DNA from: Marinoscillum sp964351625
GTDB taxonomy: Bacteria; Bacteroidota; Bacteroidia; Cytophagales; Cyclobacteriaceae
NCBI GenBank assembly: GCA_964351625.1
Contig: CAYGOV010000004.1
Span: forward strand, 124,001-188,000
DNA length: 64,000 nt
Direction: 5' to 3'
In this document: piece by piece, positions 45,295 through 54,823 of the stretch
How positions within the stretch are numbered: position 1 is the stretch's first letter
Layout of the letters: every line of letters starts with the position of its first letter
Notes under the pieces: generated by a model
Database searches by the model: none
What the model saw: the letters and a program-made list of their open reading frames with translations, nothing else
Told to the model about the DNA's origin: nothing
Made by a program: the position numbers and the translations under genes

Positions 45295-46347
45295 ATGAAA
45301 ATATTCCAATGTGGGCATTGTGAGCAGTCTTTATATTTTGAGAATCAATGTTGTACGAACTGTGGACATCTGACAGGATACCGAGATAGCGATCGCATGA
45401 TGCTTACATTTGAACCATCGGGCGAAAAATTGATCTCTGATCGCGAGCAAATCGAATACAAGTACTGCAAAAACAAGGAATATGAGGTCTGCAATTGGGT
45501 GATCGAAATTAATGACCCAAATGAATATTGCGGCGCTTGTCAGCTCAATCGGACTATACCTAACCTCCGAAACAAAGCCAACTTTGACAAATGGCGCAAT
45601 TTGGAAATAGCCAAGCATCGGCTCATCTATCAATTGCAAAAGATCGGCTTAACGCTTCTGAGTAAGAACGATTTAGAGGAAGGCTTTTGTTTTGATTTTG
45701 TCGCAAGACAAGATGATGAAAAACTCATGACGGGTCATGCAGACGGTGTGATCACTATCTTAATTAGAGAGGCTGACTCTGCGCACCGTGAGATGACCAG
45801 GATGCAACTATTGGAACCCTACCGTACATTGATAGGGCACCTGAGACATGAAGTAGGTCACTACTTTTGGAACCGTCTGATCATGAATAATCAGCAAGCG
45901 CTATTCGAGTTTAGAAGGATCTTTGGCAATGAAGAAGCCGACTATTCTGAAGCATTACAAGTGTACTATAAGGAGGGTGCTCCTGCCGACTGGCAAAGTA
46001 GATTCATCAGCAAGTACGCTGCTTCGCACGCATGGGAAGACTGGGCGGAGACTTGGGCTCATTATCTCCATATCATGGACATGGTGGAGACAGCCTATTT
46101 CTTTGGTCTTCATGTGAACCCAAGAGATACCGATCGTGATAGTGCAGATGCCGCTTTCGATCCTTATACTATCGATGACTTTGGTGTGATCATAAAGACC
46201 TGTGTGCCTTTATCCTTTGCGGTAAATAGCATTACCCGTGCTATGGGAGTGCCTGATGTTTATCCATTTACCATAGCCCCAGCTGTGATCGACAAGATGA
46301 AATTCATCCATCATTTACTTTTGCCGAAGAGGCGTTTGACTTTATAG
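45295..46347 (+). CDS. Zinc-ribbon zinc-metallopeptidase family protein (Peptidase_Mx type)
   Basis: 350 residues. An N-terminal zinc ribbon (MKIFQCGHCEQSLYFENQ, then CCTNCG) and a second Cys pair near NEYCGACQLNRTIPN are followed by a domain with the metallopeptidase motif HLRHEVGHYFW (HEVGH) and a later acidic helix AHAWEDWAETWAHYL. This matches the putative zinc-binding metallopeptidase family common in Bacteroidota and Proteobacteria, whose substrate is unknown. No signal peptide, so cytoplasmic. It follows the kinase gene by 68 bases. Confidence 0.85.
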   Translation: MKIFQCGHCEQSLYFENQCCTNCGHLTGYRDSDRMMLTFEPSGEKLISDREQIEYKYCKNKEYEVCNWVIEINDPNEYCGACQLNRTIPNLRNKANFDKWRNLEIAKHRLIYQLQKIGLTLLSKNDLEEGFCFDFVARQDDEKLMTGHADGVITILIREADSAHREMTRMQLLEPYRTLIGHLRHEVGHYFWNRLIMNNQQALFEFRRIFGNEEADYSEALQVYYKEGAPADWQSRFISKYAASHAWEDWAETWAHYLHIMDMVETAYFFGLHVNPRDTDRDSADAAFDPYTIDDFGVIIKTCVPLSFAVNSITRAMGVPDVYPFTIAPAVIDKMKFIHHLLLPKRRLTL

Positions 46348-46368
46348 AACCCTTTCGGAGTGGCGTAG

Positions 46369-47289
46369 TTAAAAAATCGTAAGTTCGGAGTGGGTAGTTA
46401 TCTCTTCTAATATCTTCATGCCGCGGTAGGAGTTCCCTTTTAGGTTCAACCCTGGACTCCAGACAGCTATGGCATAGTTGCCAGGATAGAGGGCTACAAT
46501 ACCTCCTCCCACGCCACTTTTGCCGGGAAGGCCTACCTTGAAAGCAAACTCTCCAGACTCATCATAGAAGCCACAAGTAAGCATCAGTGCATTGATCCGC
46601 TTCGATTGACTCCTAGATATTACTTTTTCATTGTTGCCAATTTTCATACCTCCATTGGCTAGAAAAGTGAAGGTCCGCGAGAGCTCCTGGCAGGTCATCT
46701 CCAACGAACACATATCAAAGTAAAAATCAAGCACTTCCGATGGCTCATTTTCGATGTTACCAAAGGACTTAATGAAATTACACAGCGCTGTATTTCGATA
46801 ACCTTCGGACTTTTCCGAGTCAGCAATCTTGTCTGAGTAGGTGAGGTCTGGCAAGTCGCTGATTTCTCGAAAGAAATGCAAAAACTCCTCTTTGGCATTG
46901 CCCAAATGCGATATCAGAATGTCACAGATTACGATAGCACCGGAGTTCACAAACGGATTGCGCGGGATGCCATGATTGGTCTCCAAAAGGATAAGCGAAT
47001 CAAACTTGGTACCTGAAGGCTCTACGTCTATTCGCTTCCAGATCTTCTCACCAAGGATCTTATAAGCCAATGCAAGCGAGAGCACTTTGGCAATACTTTG
47101 TATGGAAAACTTAGTCAAGTGATCGCCAATTCCGAAATTATCACCATCAAGCGTAGTGATATGCACCCCAAACATCGCCGGATCAACTATTGCCAACTCA
47201 GGAATGTAAGTAGCAGGCTTTCCCTTGTCTTGCAGTGACTTGGCGAATTGATAAGCTTTGGTGATGATGTCTTGGTAAGTCCTCTCCAT
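46369..47289 (-). CDS. glsA: Glutaminase (serine-dependent beta-lactamase family)
   Basis: 306 residues, the usual length. It hydrolyses glutamine to glutamate and ammonia. The nucleophile motif SxxK lies in FSIQSIAKVLSLALA, with NPFVNSGAIVICD and a tyrosine and glycine block GLPGKSGVGGGIVALYPG closing the active site. No signal peptide. Convergent with the zinc-peptidase gene and separated from the M24 peptidase gene by 127 bases. Confidence 0.95.
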   Translation of the reverse strand: MERTYQDIITKAYQFAKSLQDKGKPATYIPELAIVDPAMFGVHITTLDGDNFGIGDHLTKFSIQSIAKVLSLALAYKILGEKIWKRIDVEPSGTKFDSLILLETNHGIPRNPFVNSGAIVICDILISHLGNAKEEFLHFFREISDLPDLTYSDKIADSEKSEGYRNTALCNFIKSFGNIENEPSEVLDFYFDMCSLEMTCQELSRTFTFLANGGMKIGNNEKVISRSQSKRINALMLTCGFYDESGEFAFKVGLPGKSGVGGGIVALYPGNYAIAVWSPGLNLKGNSYRGMKILEEITTHSELTIF

Positions 47290-47416
47290 GTATGATTTTC
47301 CCTTTAGAAATGGGAGCGCAAGTTAGCTGTTTGGGGGACTAGGGGTTGGTAATTGGTAGAGAATAATAGCCCTTAGGTACTGATGCTGTACTTAGAAAAT
47401 CTACGAGCCTTACAAC

Positions 47417-48778
47417 TCAGTCATTAGGATACAGCTTTCTCGGAAGTGTCATAAGCTCTACTTGCCTACCATCTATGTATCGGACATTTTCTCCGTCGAA
47501 GAAGGCGTCTTCCTCGAGCATAATTCTAATTTCTTTGCCCCAAGGTTCAATGTAAACACCTGCATTTAGTTCTATAGAGTGGGCAGTATTTTCATAAAGA
47601 GGATAGTCACCTGCACCCGGCACTCCGCCTTGTTGATCCCAAAGCCCGATAGTAGGTCCAGCTGCATGACCATGGAAGCCGATAGGGTGGGTGTAGATCA
47701 CACCTTTGATGCCCTCAGACGTGCACTGATCGAGAGTTGCCTCCAGAATTTCATTACCTGTAAGCCCTTGCTTGAAATTGCTGGCTAGAATATCTTGAAC
47801 CCTGTTTCCTAGTTTAAAAGCCTTGTTTAGATATTCAGGAGCAGCTTTTTCACCTGGTCTCAGAATATAGACATGCTGTTGTGTATCGGTATTCAATCTG
47901 AGGTAGGTGATCCCAAAATCTACATGCACCAGATCTCCCGGGACGATCACCATTTGGTCGGGACGTTCAGAAAAGGATCTGAGGTGATCAAAGCTCTCAG
48001 GATCTGCCCGCTGCAGGGAAACAGACGGATGAAACCAAGCAGTAAAGCCAAGTTCACGGATCCGATCTCGGTACCACCAAACCACCTCATCAGTGGTGGT
48101 TACACCCGGCTGGATCACTTTTTCAGAAAAGCCTTCTGCGATAATTTGATGCGCCATCCTAACGATATTTTGGTAAACCACCATTTCTGACTCGGTCCGT
48201 GTCTCTAGCCAACCAATAGCCACATTCTCTGCGCTTACCACTCTGGACTGATACTTTGATGGGAGCACTTCCATCAGTTGATCATAGTGAGTGGAGGAGA
48301 TGCCATCAGCCAGCGCAAAGGTCTTCGATTTGTTGATGCCTATTTTCTTTGGGTTCTTCTTGGCGATGATTTCTGCAAGTGCTTTCCATTGGTCTGGTTG
48401 CTCTTCTTTGTTCCAGAGGGTTTTGAAGATGTCACCAGTATTGTATCTAGAGATACCGAAAGTTTCCAAAGGCTGACCTGCTCCCGGATCGTAGGCTACC
48501 AGAATGGTAGTGCGCCTTGCCGACTGCCAAGTGGCAGGCAGAAGAGTCTTGATAACTGGATCTTCGTTGTACTCTCTTGCAATGATTACCCACATATCTA
48601 TCTCCGCCCGCCTCATGATATTTGGTAGCACAGTCTGCACGCGCTCAGCGAGCCAGCTATCTATCACCTCGGCTCGCTCTTGCATGTTAAGCGTTTTCGG
48701 GAAATAAGGGTTCTGTGCCCTTGCGAGGGAAAGTGAAAAGAAGGTAAATAGAAAAACAAAGAGGTATGAAAAGCGCAT
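47417..48778 (-). CDS. Secreted M24-family Xaa-Pro aminopeptidase-like metallopeptidase
   Basis: 453 residues with a signal peptide (SYLFVFLFTFFSLSLARAQ). An N-terminal creatinase-like domain (about 30-190) precedes the pita-bread M24 domain. The five metal ligands are visible: Asp in HVDFGITYL, Asp in LNTDTQQHVYI, His in THPIGFHGHAAG, Glu in HSIELNAGVYIEPW and Glu in IMLEEDAFF. It would remove proline-linked N-terminal residues from peptides in the periplasm or outside. Confidence 0.9.
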   Translation of the reverse strand: MRFSYLFVFLFTFFSLSLARAQNPYFPKTLNMQERAEVIDSWLAERVQTVLPNIMRRAEIDMWVIIAREYNEDPVIKTLLPATWQSARRTTILVAYDPGAGQPLETFGISRYNTGDIFKTLWNKEEQPDQWKALAEIIAKKNPKKIGINKSKTFALADGISSTHYDQLMEVLPSKYQSRVVSAENVAIGWLETRTESEMVVYQNIVRMAHQIIAEGFSEKVIQPGVTTTDEVVWWYRDRIRELGFTAWFHPSVSLQRADPESFDHLRSFSERPDQMVIVPGDLVHVDFGITYLRLNTDTQQHVYILRPGEKAAPEYLNKAFKLGNRVQDILASNFKQGLTGNEILEATLDQCTSEGIKGVIYTHPIGFHGHAAGPTIGLWDQQGGVPGAGDYPLYENTAHSIELNAGVYIEPWGKEIRIMLEEDAFFDGENVRYIDGRQVELMTLPRKLYPND

Positions 48779-49505
48779 GATGAAGGATTATATGCTACTG
48801 AAAGCTTTGTGTTTACAAGAATGGGTAGTGCTCAACAAAGATTAATTGATCTCCACGAACCAAATTTAATAAGGAAACGGTTGTCTTCTTGCCGTTCGCT
48901 TCACTGATGGATTATAAATTCACTCGATACACTTCTTTGCTAGAAGCTACTAGTAAACCCTCTGTAGTGTTCGATCTGGAATCTGGAGAATTTCATTCTT
49001 AAACAATAAATCTTAGGAGTGAAGGCTTGTTTCTTAAAGCACCTTAATCTAATATCGGTAGAAGAGATGATTGCCAATCGGTTTCATACTCCACATGAAA
49101 AGCCACCGCCCAATTCTCATCTCGAGTGGGGTTAGGAGTGGGTAAATTGGAGAAGAAACTAAACCGAGTACAGGTGATCACAAGTTATGCCAGGCATTTT
49201 CAGAAATAGGGAGAGCAGACCTTGTAGGTTTCCAAAACCTACAAGGTTTTAGGTAGCAAGATGGTGCCAATCAAGCTATAAGCTTGAGGTATAAATCCAA
49301 CAAGTTGCGCTTCGGTAAACTTGCGGGATTTGGGATTCGACATTGTTTGTATCAACTCCTCCACACCACTGACAACCGCCGCTCAGCGATTCTCCACACC
49401 ACAACATAAATCATACTGCCACTTGATGCTTCTCATGAAAATGGTAGTTCATCAATCCTACTTTAGCTAAGTCGATAACAATAACTAACCCTAAATATCT
49501 AGATA
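48779..49505. other. 727-base intergenic stretch
   Basis: The longest non-coding stretch of the window. It contains the palindromic repeat at 49219-49247, a small hairpin CAAGCT-ata-AGCTTG near 49274-49288 and a 31-codon frame at 48907-49002 that I do not accept as a gene. The promoter of the HEPN-PFOR-Rnf operon should lie at its right end; TACTTTAG near 49461 is an imperfect -7 candidate. Confidence 0.45.
49219..49247. repeat. Perfect palindromic repeat element
   Basis: Thirteen-base arms ACCTTGTAGGTTT and AAACCTACAAGGT are perfectly complementary around a three-base loop. This is the form of the dispersed AACCT/AGGTT palindromes found in intergenic regions of many Bacteroidota genomes. 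Only one copy is in this window. Confidence 0.75.
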
Positions 49506-49865
49506 ATGGATACACTAGTTAAAACCCAAATTGACGAAGCAGAAAAACTCTTTCACCAAGCCAAAGAGGAACTCTGCAAACCCGAGGAAGATGTAGTTCC
49601 TTACAGTGTTTGCCAAAGCGCATACAATGCTGTCGTCAGTTATCTCCGTGGCGTACTTATCAATCACAATATTCCTATCTCAGAGCCCATAAAAGTAGAG
49701 GAGTTGATTAATAGCTGCAGGGCCTTAAATCCTAAATACAACAATCTTCATTTATCACCCATGTATCATCCCAAAGCCACAGAAGATGTCTGGATGAATA
49801 TGGATACAGCGGTAGATTATATGTCTATGGCCGAAAAAACACGTCAGATGATCAATCTGATCTAA
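49506..49865 (+). CDS. HEPN-like small helical protein upstream of the PFOR gene
   Basis: 119 residues, mostly helical and soluble. SVCQSAYNAVVSYLRGVLINHN and the spacing of the following helices resemble HEPN-type domains; I give the fold as likely and the function as unknown. It lacks the RxxxxH ribonuclease motif in a clear form. It ends 26 bases before the PFOR start, on the same strand, so it should be co-transcribed and may be a regulatory or assembly factor of the ferredoxin hub. Confidence 0.55.
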   Translation: MDTLVKTQIDEAEKLFHQAKEELCKPEEDVVPYSVCQSAYNAVVSYLRGVLINHNIPISEPIKVEELINSCRALNPKYNNLHLSPMYHPKATEDVWMNMDTAVDYMSMAEKTRQMINLI

Positions 49866-49891
49866 TTGAATCCCATAAAAACAATTCGATC

Positions 49892-52800
49892 ATGAGTGCA
49901 AAGAAACCTACGCCAAAATATCCAGGTATTAGATCCGCTATGGATGGAAACACAGCCGCCATCATGTGCGAGCGTGAATCCTCAGATGCGGCAGGCGCCT
50001 ATCCAATTACCCCTTCCACCCAAATGGGTGAATACTGGGCTGAAGAAGCAGCCAAGGGCCACTTAAACATTTCCGACAAGCCTTTGATTTTTATTGAACC
50101 AGAAGGAGAGCATGCCGCCGCTGCTGTTACCGCCGGCCTGTCCATGACAGGGCAGCGTGCGGCCAATTTCTCATCAGGTCAGGGGATTGCGTATATGCAC
50201 GAGTCGCTCTATGCAGCAGTAGGAAAGCGATTGACCTACATTCTCAATATAGGCGCTCGGGCCATGACCAAGTCCACACTGAATGTGCATGCTGGTCATG
50301 ATGACTATCACTCTATTGACGATACGGGTTTCTTTCAGCTCTTTGCTAAAAATGCCCAGCATGTCGCTGATTTGAATGTTATTTCTCACCGTATAGCTGA
50401 GTTGGCGCTTACACCTGGTATCATCGCCCAGGATGGCTTCCTTACTACGCACTTGATTGAAAGCTTATATGTGCCTGAAAGAGACCTTATTAAGGAATAT
50501 CTCGGTAGGCCAGATGATATCATCGATACGCCAACGCCTGCCCAGCGGATTATCTACGGAGATAAGCGTAGACGGATTCCCGAAATCTGGGATGTAGACA
50601 ATCCACTCATGGCGGGTATCGTGCAAAATCAGGATTCCTACATGCAAAGCGTAGCCTCACAGCGACCGTTTTTCTTCGACCATATCCGTGACCTTACTGA
50701 TATGGCATTTGCAGAATATGCGGAACTCACCGGAAGACAATATGAGCGTGTCATGACCTACAAGGCAGAAGACGCGGACTATTTGATTCTCGGTCAGGGT
50801 AGTGTGGTGCCTAGTGCAGAGGTAGTCGTCGACTATTTGCGTGATACGCGAAAACTCAAAGTTGGCGTGGTGGACTTGGTCATGTTCAGACCGTTCCCAG
50901 CGGATTATTTGGCTAAAATCCTGAAAGGCAAAAAAGGGGTGGTCATCTTGGAAAGACTGGATCAGCCGTTGGCGGAAGATCCGCCCATCGCCCGTGAACT
51001 ACGTGCCGTGATTTCTAAATGTTTGGAAAATGGTTTGGTAAAAAATGTGAAGCCTTATCCAGACTTAGAAACCTATCAAGCCAAAGATATCCCTGCAATC
51101 TACTCAGGCTCATTTGGGATGGGTAGCCGTGACCTTCAGCCAGAGGCACTCATCGGGGCAGTAGAAAATATGCTTCCTGATGGTAAACACAAAAAGCATT
51201 TTTACCTCTCTATAGATTTTATCAGAGATAATCCTTTTACGCCTAAACAGCGCAGCTATCAGGAGACCATTCAGGAAGCTTATCCGATGGTAAAAGAAAT
51301 GGCGGTACATGGATCAGAGAATCCAAACCTTATGCCGAAAGGCGCTACTACGGTGCGTTTTCACTCGGTAGGAGGTTGGGGAGCGATAACTACAGGTAAG
51401 AACCTCGCCATGACCCTTTATGATTTATTGGGATTTGATATCAAGGCCAATCCTAAGTATGGTTCTGAAAAGAAAGGACAGCCGACGACCTACTATTTGT
51501 CTGCTGCGCCTGAGCCAATCCGCATCAACTGCGAATACATCTTTGTGGATGTGGTGCTTTCACCAGACCCCAATGTATTCAAACATACCAATGCTCTGGC
51601 TGGATTGAAAAAAGGCGGATGCTTCATTATCCAAAGTGATAAAGCAAAGCCACAGGAAGTTTGGGAGGACATCCCAAAACACTATCAAAAGGTCATCATT
51701 GACAATGAAATACGCGTCCATTACATCGACGGATTCAAAATAGCGAGAGAAGAAGCCACCGATACGGAGTTACAATTGAGAATGCAGGGTATCGCATTCC
51801 AAGGAGCCTTCTTCGCAGCTTCGCCACTGATGAAGACAGCAGGGCTCAATGAGAAAGAACTCTTGAAAGCCATCGAAGACCAACTGCAACACAAGTTTGG
51901 TGGCAAAGGTCAACGTGTGGTGGATGACAACATGCGCGTAGTAAAGCGTGGATTTACAGAAGTCAAAGAAATCACCCTAAAAGAGGTCACCACCAATGGA
52001 AGTCTGAAAACCAATGGAGTCGTAGGTATTCCTATTCCTAGTATGATGAAGGATATACCACAGAGTAAATCGAACCTTAGTGATATTCATCGTTTTTGGG
52101 AACAAACAGGAAACTTCTATGCTCAAGGTATGGGTAATGATAACATTACGGATCCTTTCATAGGATTGAGTGTGATGCCAGCAGTTACTTCGGTTTTCAG
52201 AGACATGACGGGTATTCGTTTCGAACACCCAGAGTGGATTCCTAATAATTGTACCGCCTGTGGCAAATGCTACACAGTATGTCCAGATACTGCCATTCCT
52301 GGATTGGTGAGTGAGTTGACAGACGTACTTGATACAGTGGTCAAACGTGTGAAGAAAGATCATGAAAAGGTCAATCACCTTTCGAAAGCTGCCAGAACTT
52401 TGGAAGGCAAAGTCCGAGAGCGATTTGGCGAAACCAAAAATGGCGCAACAGTAAACATTCTAATCCATGAAGCCATCGATAATATGGTGGCAGAAAACAA
52501 GGATAACACCGAATTGGTCACCGAACTAGGTTGGTTCAAAGAAGAACTTGGCGAATTCAAATTTGCGCTTACGCGACCTTATTTTGACCTTCACGAAAAA
52601 TCAGAACCAAACAGCGGTGGACTCTTTAGCATCACGATCAACCCAAATACTTGTAAGGGCTGTAATGAGTGTATAGCCGTCTGTGATGATGATGCTTTGA
52701 GGCCAATTATACAAACAGAAGGCACTGTGGCTCGCCTCAGAAAGGATTGGGACTTCTGGACAGATCTACCAACGACTCCTGAGAAGTTTAATCGAATAGA

Positions 52801-54820
52801 TGACCTAGAGGAAAAAATTGGGCCACTAGAAACCATTCTACTCAACAAATCCGCTTATCAAAACTTCGCAAGTGGTGATGGTGCTTGTCTTGGTTGTTCG
52901 GAGAAAACTGTTGTTCATCTTTTTGTAGCAACTGTCGAATCACTCATGCAGCCACGAATTAAAAAGCATGTGGCACATTTGGACGAGCTCATTTTAAAGC
53001 TTGAAAGACATTTGCAGGAGCGACTAATTGGCTCAGTGAACATTACGGATACTGAAGCGATCACCAAAATCTTGAGCGAAGCACGAAATTCAGACCTCAC
53101 CATGTCAGCCATTGCGAGCAAGCTAGAAGCTGAAAAAGGAGGGGAGCCAATTGATCAGGATTGGTTGAAAGAGACTACCCAAATCATCTCTGAACTCAAA
53201 CGACTAAGATGGAAATACACCGATGGAATCACAGGTAAAGGACGCGCCGCAATGGGGATGACCAACGCCACAGGTTGTACGTCAGTGTGGGGCAGTACCT
53301 ATCCTTACAATCCATATCCATTTCCTTGGGCCAACCATTTATTCCAAGATTCTACCTCCATGGCGATGGGGATTTTCGAAGGACACATGTCCAAAATGGC
53401 GGATGGATTTAGAGCAGTTCGAAAAGCAGAAATGGAACTTTCAGGCAAATACGTCCCTGCAGAGAAGAAAGACTTCTTCACCTATTTCAATTGGCATCAA
53501 TTCACCGATGAAGAGTGGTTGCTTTGCCCGCCAGTGGTAGCACTGGGAGGAGATGGTGCCATGTACGACATAGGCTTCCAAAACCTATCTCGTATGATGG
53601 CCTCAGGCAAACCAATCAAAGTGATTGTGGTGGACACACAAGTCTATTCCAACACGGGAGGCCAGGCATGTACTTCCGGATTTATCGGACAAGTTTCGGA
53701 TATGGCCCAATACGGAAAAGTTTGGAAAGGAAAGTCAGAACCGCGTAAGGAAATAGGACTGATAGCCATGGCGCATCGAAATACTTATGTGATGCAAGCC
53801 ACTTTGGCCAACACGAGTCACATGATTGAAGGGTTTATAGATGGATTGATGACCAAGCGACCAGCGTTGTTCAACCTCTATACCACTTGCCAACCAGAAC
53901 ATGGTGTAGGCGATGATCAAGGAGTGAATCAAGCTAAGCTAGCGGTAGAATCTCGGGCTTATCCAATCTTCAAATACAATCCTGACAATGGCGTCAAAGT
54001 ATTTGAAGGACTAGATATCACGGGCAATCCAGCGAAGAATCAACTATGGCCAACTTACAACTTGAAGTACCATGAAAACGGGTATGAAAAGTCTATGGAG
54101 TTACCAATGACCTTCGCAGATTTTGCTATTACAGAAGCACGTTTCAGAAAGCATTTCAAAAAAGCGCCAAGAAACACATGGAATGACAAAATGATTATGC
54201 TTACTGAATTCCTAGAAATGGATGCAAGTGAACGAGAAGGTAAGTTTCCATTCATCTGGGCAGTAGATAAAAAGCAAGAACTGAGTAGGGTGCTGGTGGC
54301 ACAGCCAATCGTGGAATCCTGTGAGGAACGTAGAGACTTTTGGATCTTACTGAGAGATCTAGCTGGGCCGAAAGAGGAAGTGGCTAAGCCAGATGCTGAT
54401 ATTGAAGATAGAATCAGAAAAGAGGTAATCGGTAATCTTGCCCAAAAGCTCATGAAGCTTGCAGGTGGCAATGGATCCGCTCCAAGTCTAGATTTAAGTG
54501 CTATCAATGTAGCAACTAAGGAAGAAAGCCCTGCCGCAGTAGTAGCCGAAGCACCAAAATCTGCCAGCAATGGCATGGCGCCTTGGCTAGAATCTGACGA
54601 GTGTACGTCCTGTGATGAATGCATCAATCTGAATCCTGAAATATTCGCTTACAACAGCGACAAGAAAGCCTTCATCAAAAATGCTAAAGCTGGGTCTTAT
54701 CAGGATTTGGTACTGGCTGCTGAGAAGTGCACCGCGCAAGTGATACATCCAGGATTGCCGCAGGACAAATCCATGAAGGATGTGGAGAAATGGATCAAGA
54801 GAGGTGAAAAATTCAACTAA
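49892..54820 (+). CDS. nifJ: Giant pyruvate(2-oxoacid):ferredoxin oxidoreductase with C-terminal ferredoxin
   Basis: 1642 residues against about 1200 for ordinary single-chain PFOR. Order: pyrimidine-binding domain (AYPITPSTQMGEYWA at the N-terminus), domain II, gamma domain (about 480-700), two [4Fe-4S] motifs (Cys787-797 CTACGKCYTVCP; Cys921-931 CKGCNECIAVC) separated by an extra helical stretch, a proximal cluster site (Cys999, Cys1002, Cys1129 and the Cys of LYTTCQPEHG) with about 100 extra residues between the first and second pairs, the TPP domain (GGDGAMYDIGF near 1219; VYSNTGGQ), then a 300-residue tail ending in a third ferredoxin site (Cys1571, 1574, 1577, 1613). It oxidises pyruvate or another 2-oxoacid to acyl-CoA, CO2 and reduced ferredoxin, or the reverse. 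Confidence 0.92.
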   Translation: MSAKKPTPKYPGIRSAMDGNTAAIMCERESSDAAGAYPITPSTQMGEYWAEEAAKGHLNISDKPLIFIEPEGEHAAAAVTAGLSMTGQRAANFSSGQGIAYMHESLYAAVGKRLTYILNIGARAMTKSTLNVHAGHDDYHSIDDTGFFQLFAKNAQHVADLNVISHRIAELALTPGIIAQDGFLTTHLIESLYVPERDLIKEYLGRPDDIIDTPTPAQRIIYGDKRRRIPEIWDVDNPLMAGIVQNQDSYMQSVASQRPFFFDHIRDLTDMAFAEYAELTGRQYERVMTYKAEDADYLILGQGSVVPSAEVVVDYLRDTRKLKVGVVDLVMFRPFPADYLAKILKGKKGVVILERLDQPLAEDPPIARELRAVISKCLENGLVKNVKPYPDLETYQAKDIPAIYSGSFGMGSRDLQPEALIGAVENMLPDGKHKKHFYLSIDFIRDNPFTPKQRSYQETIQEAYPMVKEMAVHGSENPNLMPKGATTVRFHSVGGWGAITTGKNLAMTLYDLLGFDIKANPKYGSEKKGQPTTYYLSAAPEPIRINCEYIFVDVVLSPDPNVFKHTNALAGLKKGGCFIIQSDKAKPQEVWEDIPKHYQKVIIDNEIRVHYIDGFKIAREEATDTELQLRMQGIAFQGAFFAASPLMKTAGLNEKELLKAIEDQLQHKFGGKGQRVVDDNMRVVKRGFTEVKEITLKEVTTNGSLKTNGVVGIPIPSMMKDIPQSKSNLSDIHRFWEQTGNFYAQGMGNDNITDPFIGLSVMPAVTSVFRDMTGIRFEHPEWIPNNCTACGKCYTVCPDTAIPGLVSELTDVLDTVVKRVKKDHEKVNHLSKAARTLEGKVRERFGETKNGATVNILIHEAIDNMVAENKDNTELVTELGWFKEELGEFKFALTRPYFDLHEKSEPNSGGLFSITINPNTCKGCNECIAVCDDDALRPIIQTEGTVARLRKDWDFWTDLPTTPEKFNRIDDLEEKIGPLETILLNKSAYQNFASGDGACLGCSEKTVVHLFVATVESLMQPRIKKHVAHLDELILKLERHLQERLIGSVNITDTEAITKILSEARNSDLTMSAIASKLEAEKGGEPIDQDWLKETTQIISELKRLRWKYTDGITGKGRAAMGMTNATGCTSVWGSTYPYNPYPFPWANHLFQDSTSMAMGIFEGHMSKMADGFRAVRKAEMELSGKYVPAEKKDFFTYFNWHQFTDEEWLLCPPVVALGGDGAMYDIGFQNLSRMMASGKPIKVIVVDTQVYSNTGGQACTSGFIGQVSDMAQYGKVWKGKSEPRKEIGLIAMAHRNTYVMQATLANTSHMIEGFIDGLMTKRPALFNLYTTCQPEHGVGDDQGVNQAKLAVESRAYPIFKYNPDNGVKVFEGLDITGNPAKNQLWPTYNLKYHENGYEKSMELPMTFADFAITEARFRKHFKKAPRNTWNDKMIMLTEFLEMDASEREGKFPFIWAVDKKQELSRVLVAQPIVESCEERRDFWILLRDLAGPKEEVAKPDADIEDRIRKEVIGNLAQKLMKLAGGNGSAPSLDLSAINVATKEESPAAVVAEAPKSASNGMAPWLESDECTSCDECINLNPEIFAYNSDKKAFIKNAKAGSYQDLVLAAEKCTAQVIHPGLPQDKSMKDVEKWIKRGEKFN

Positions 54821-54823
54821 GCA

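Noticed and set aside
48907..49002. 31-codon ATG frame in the large intergenic gap
   Set aside because: No motif, no neighbour on the strand and no sign of a promoter; may be chance or a decayed remnant.
54055..54627. 190-codon open frame opposite the nifJ tail
   Set aside because: Antisense to a well-supported gene; composition follows the nifJ codons and no family is seen.
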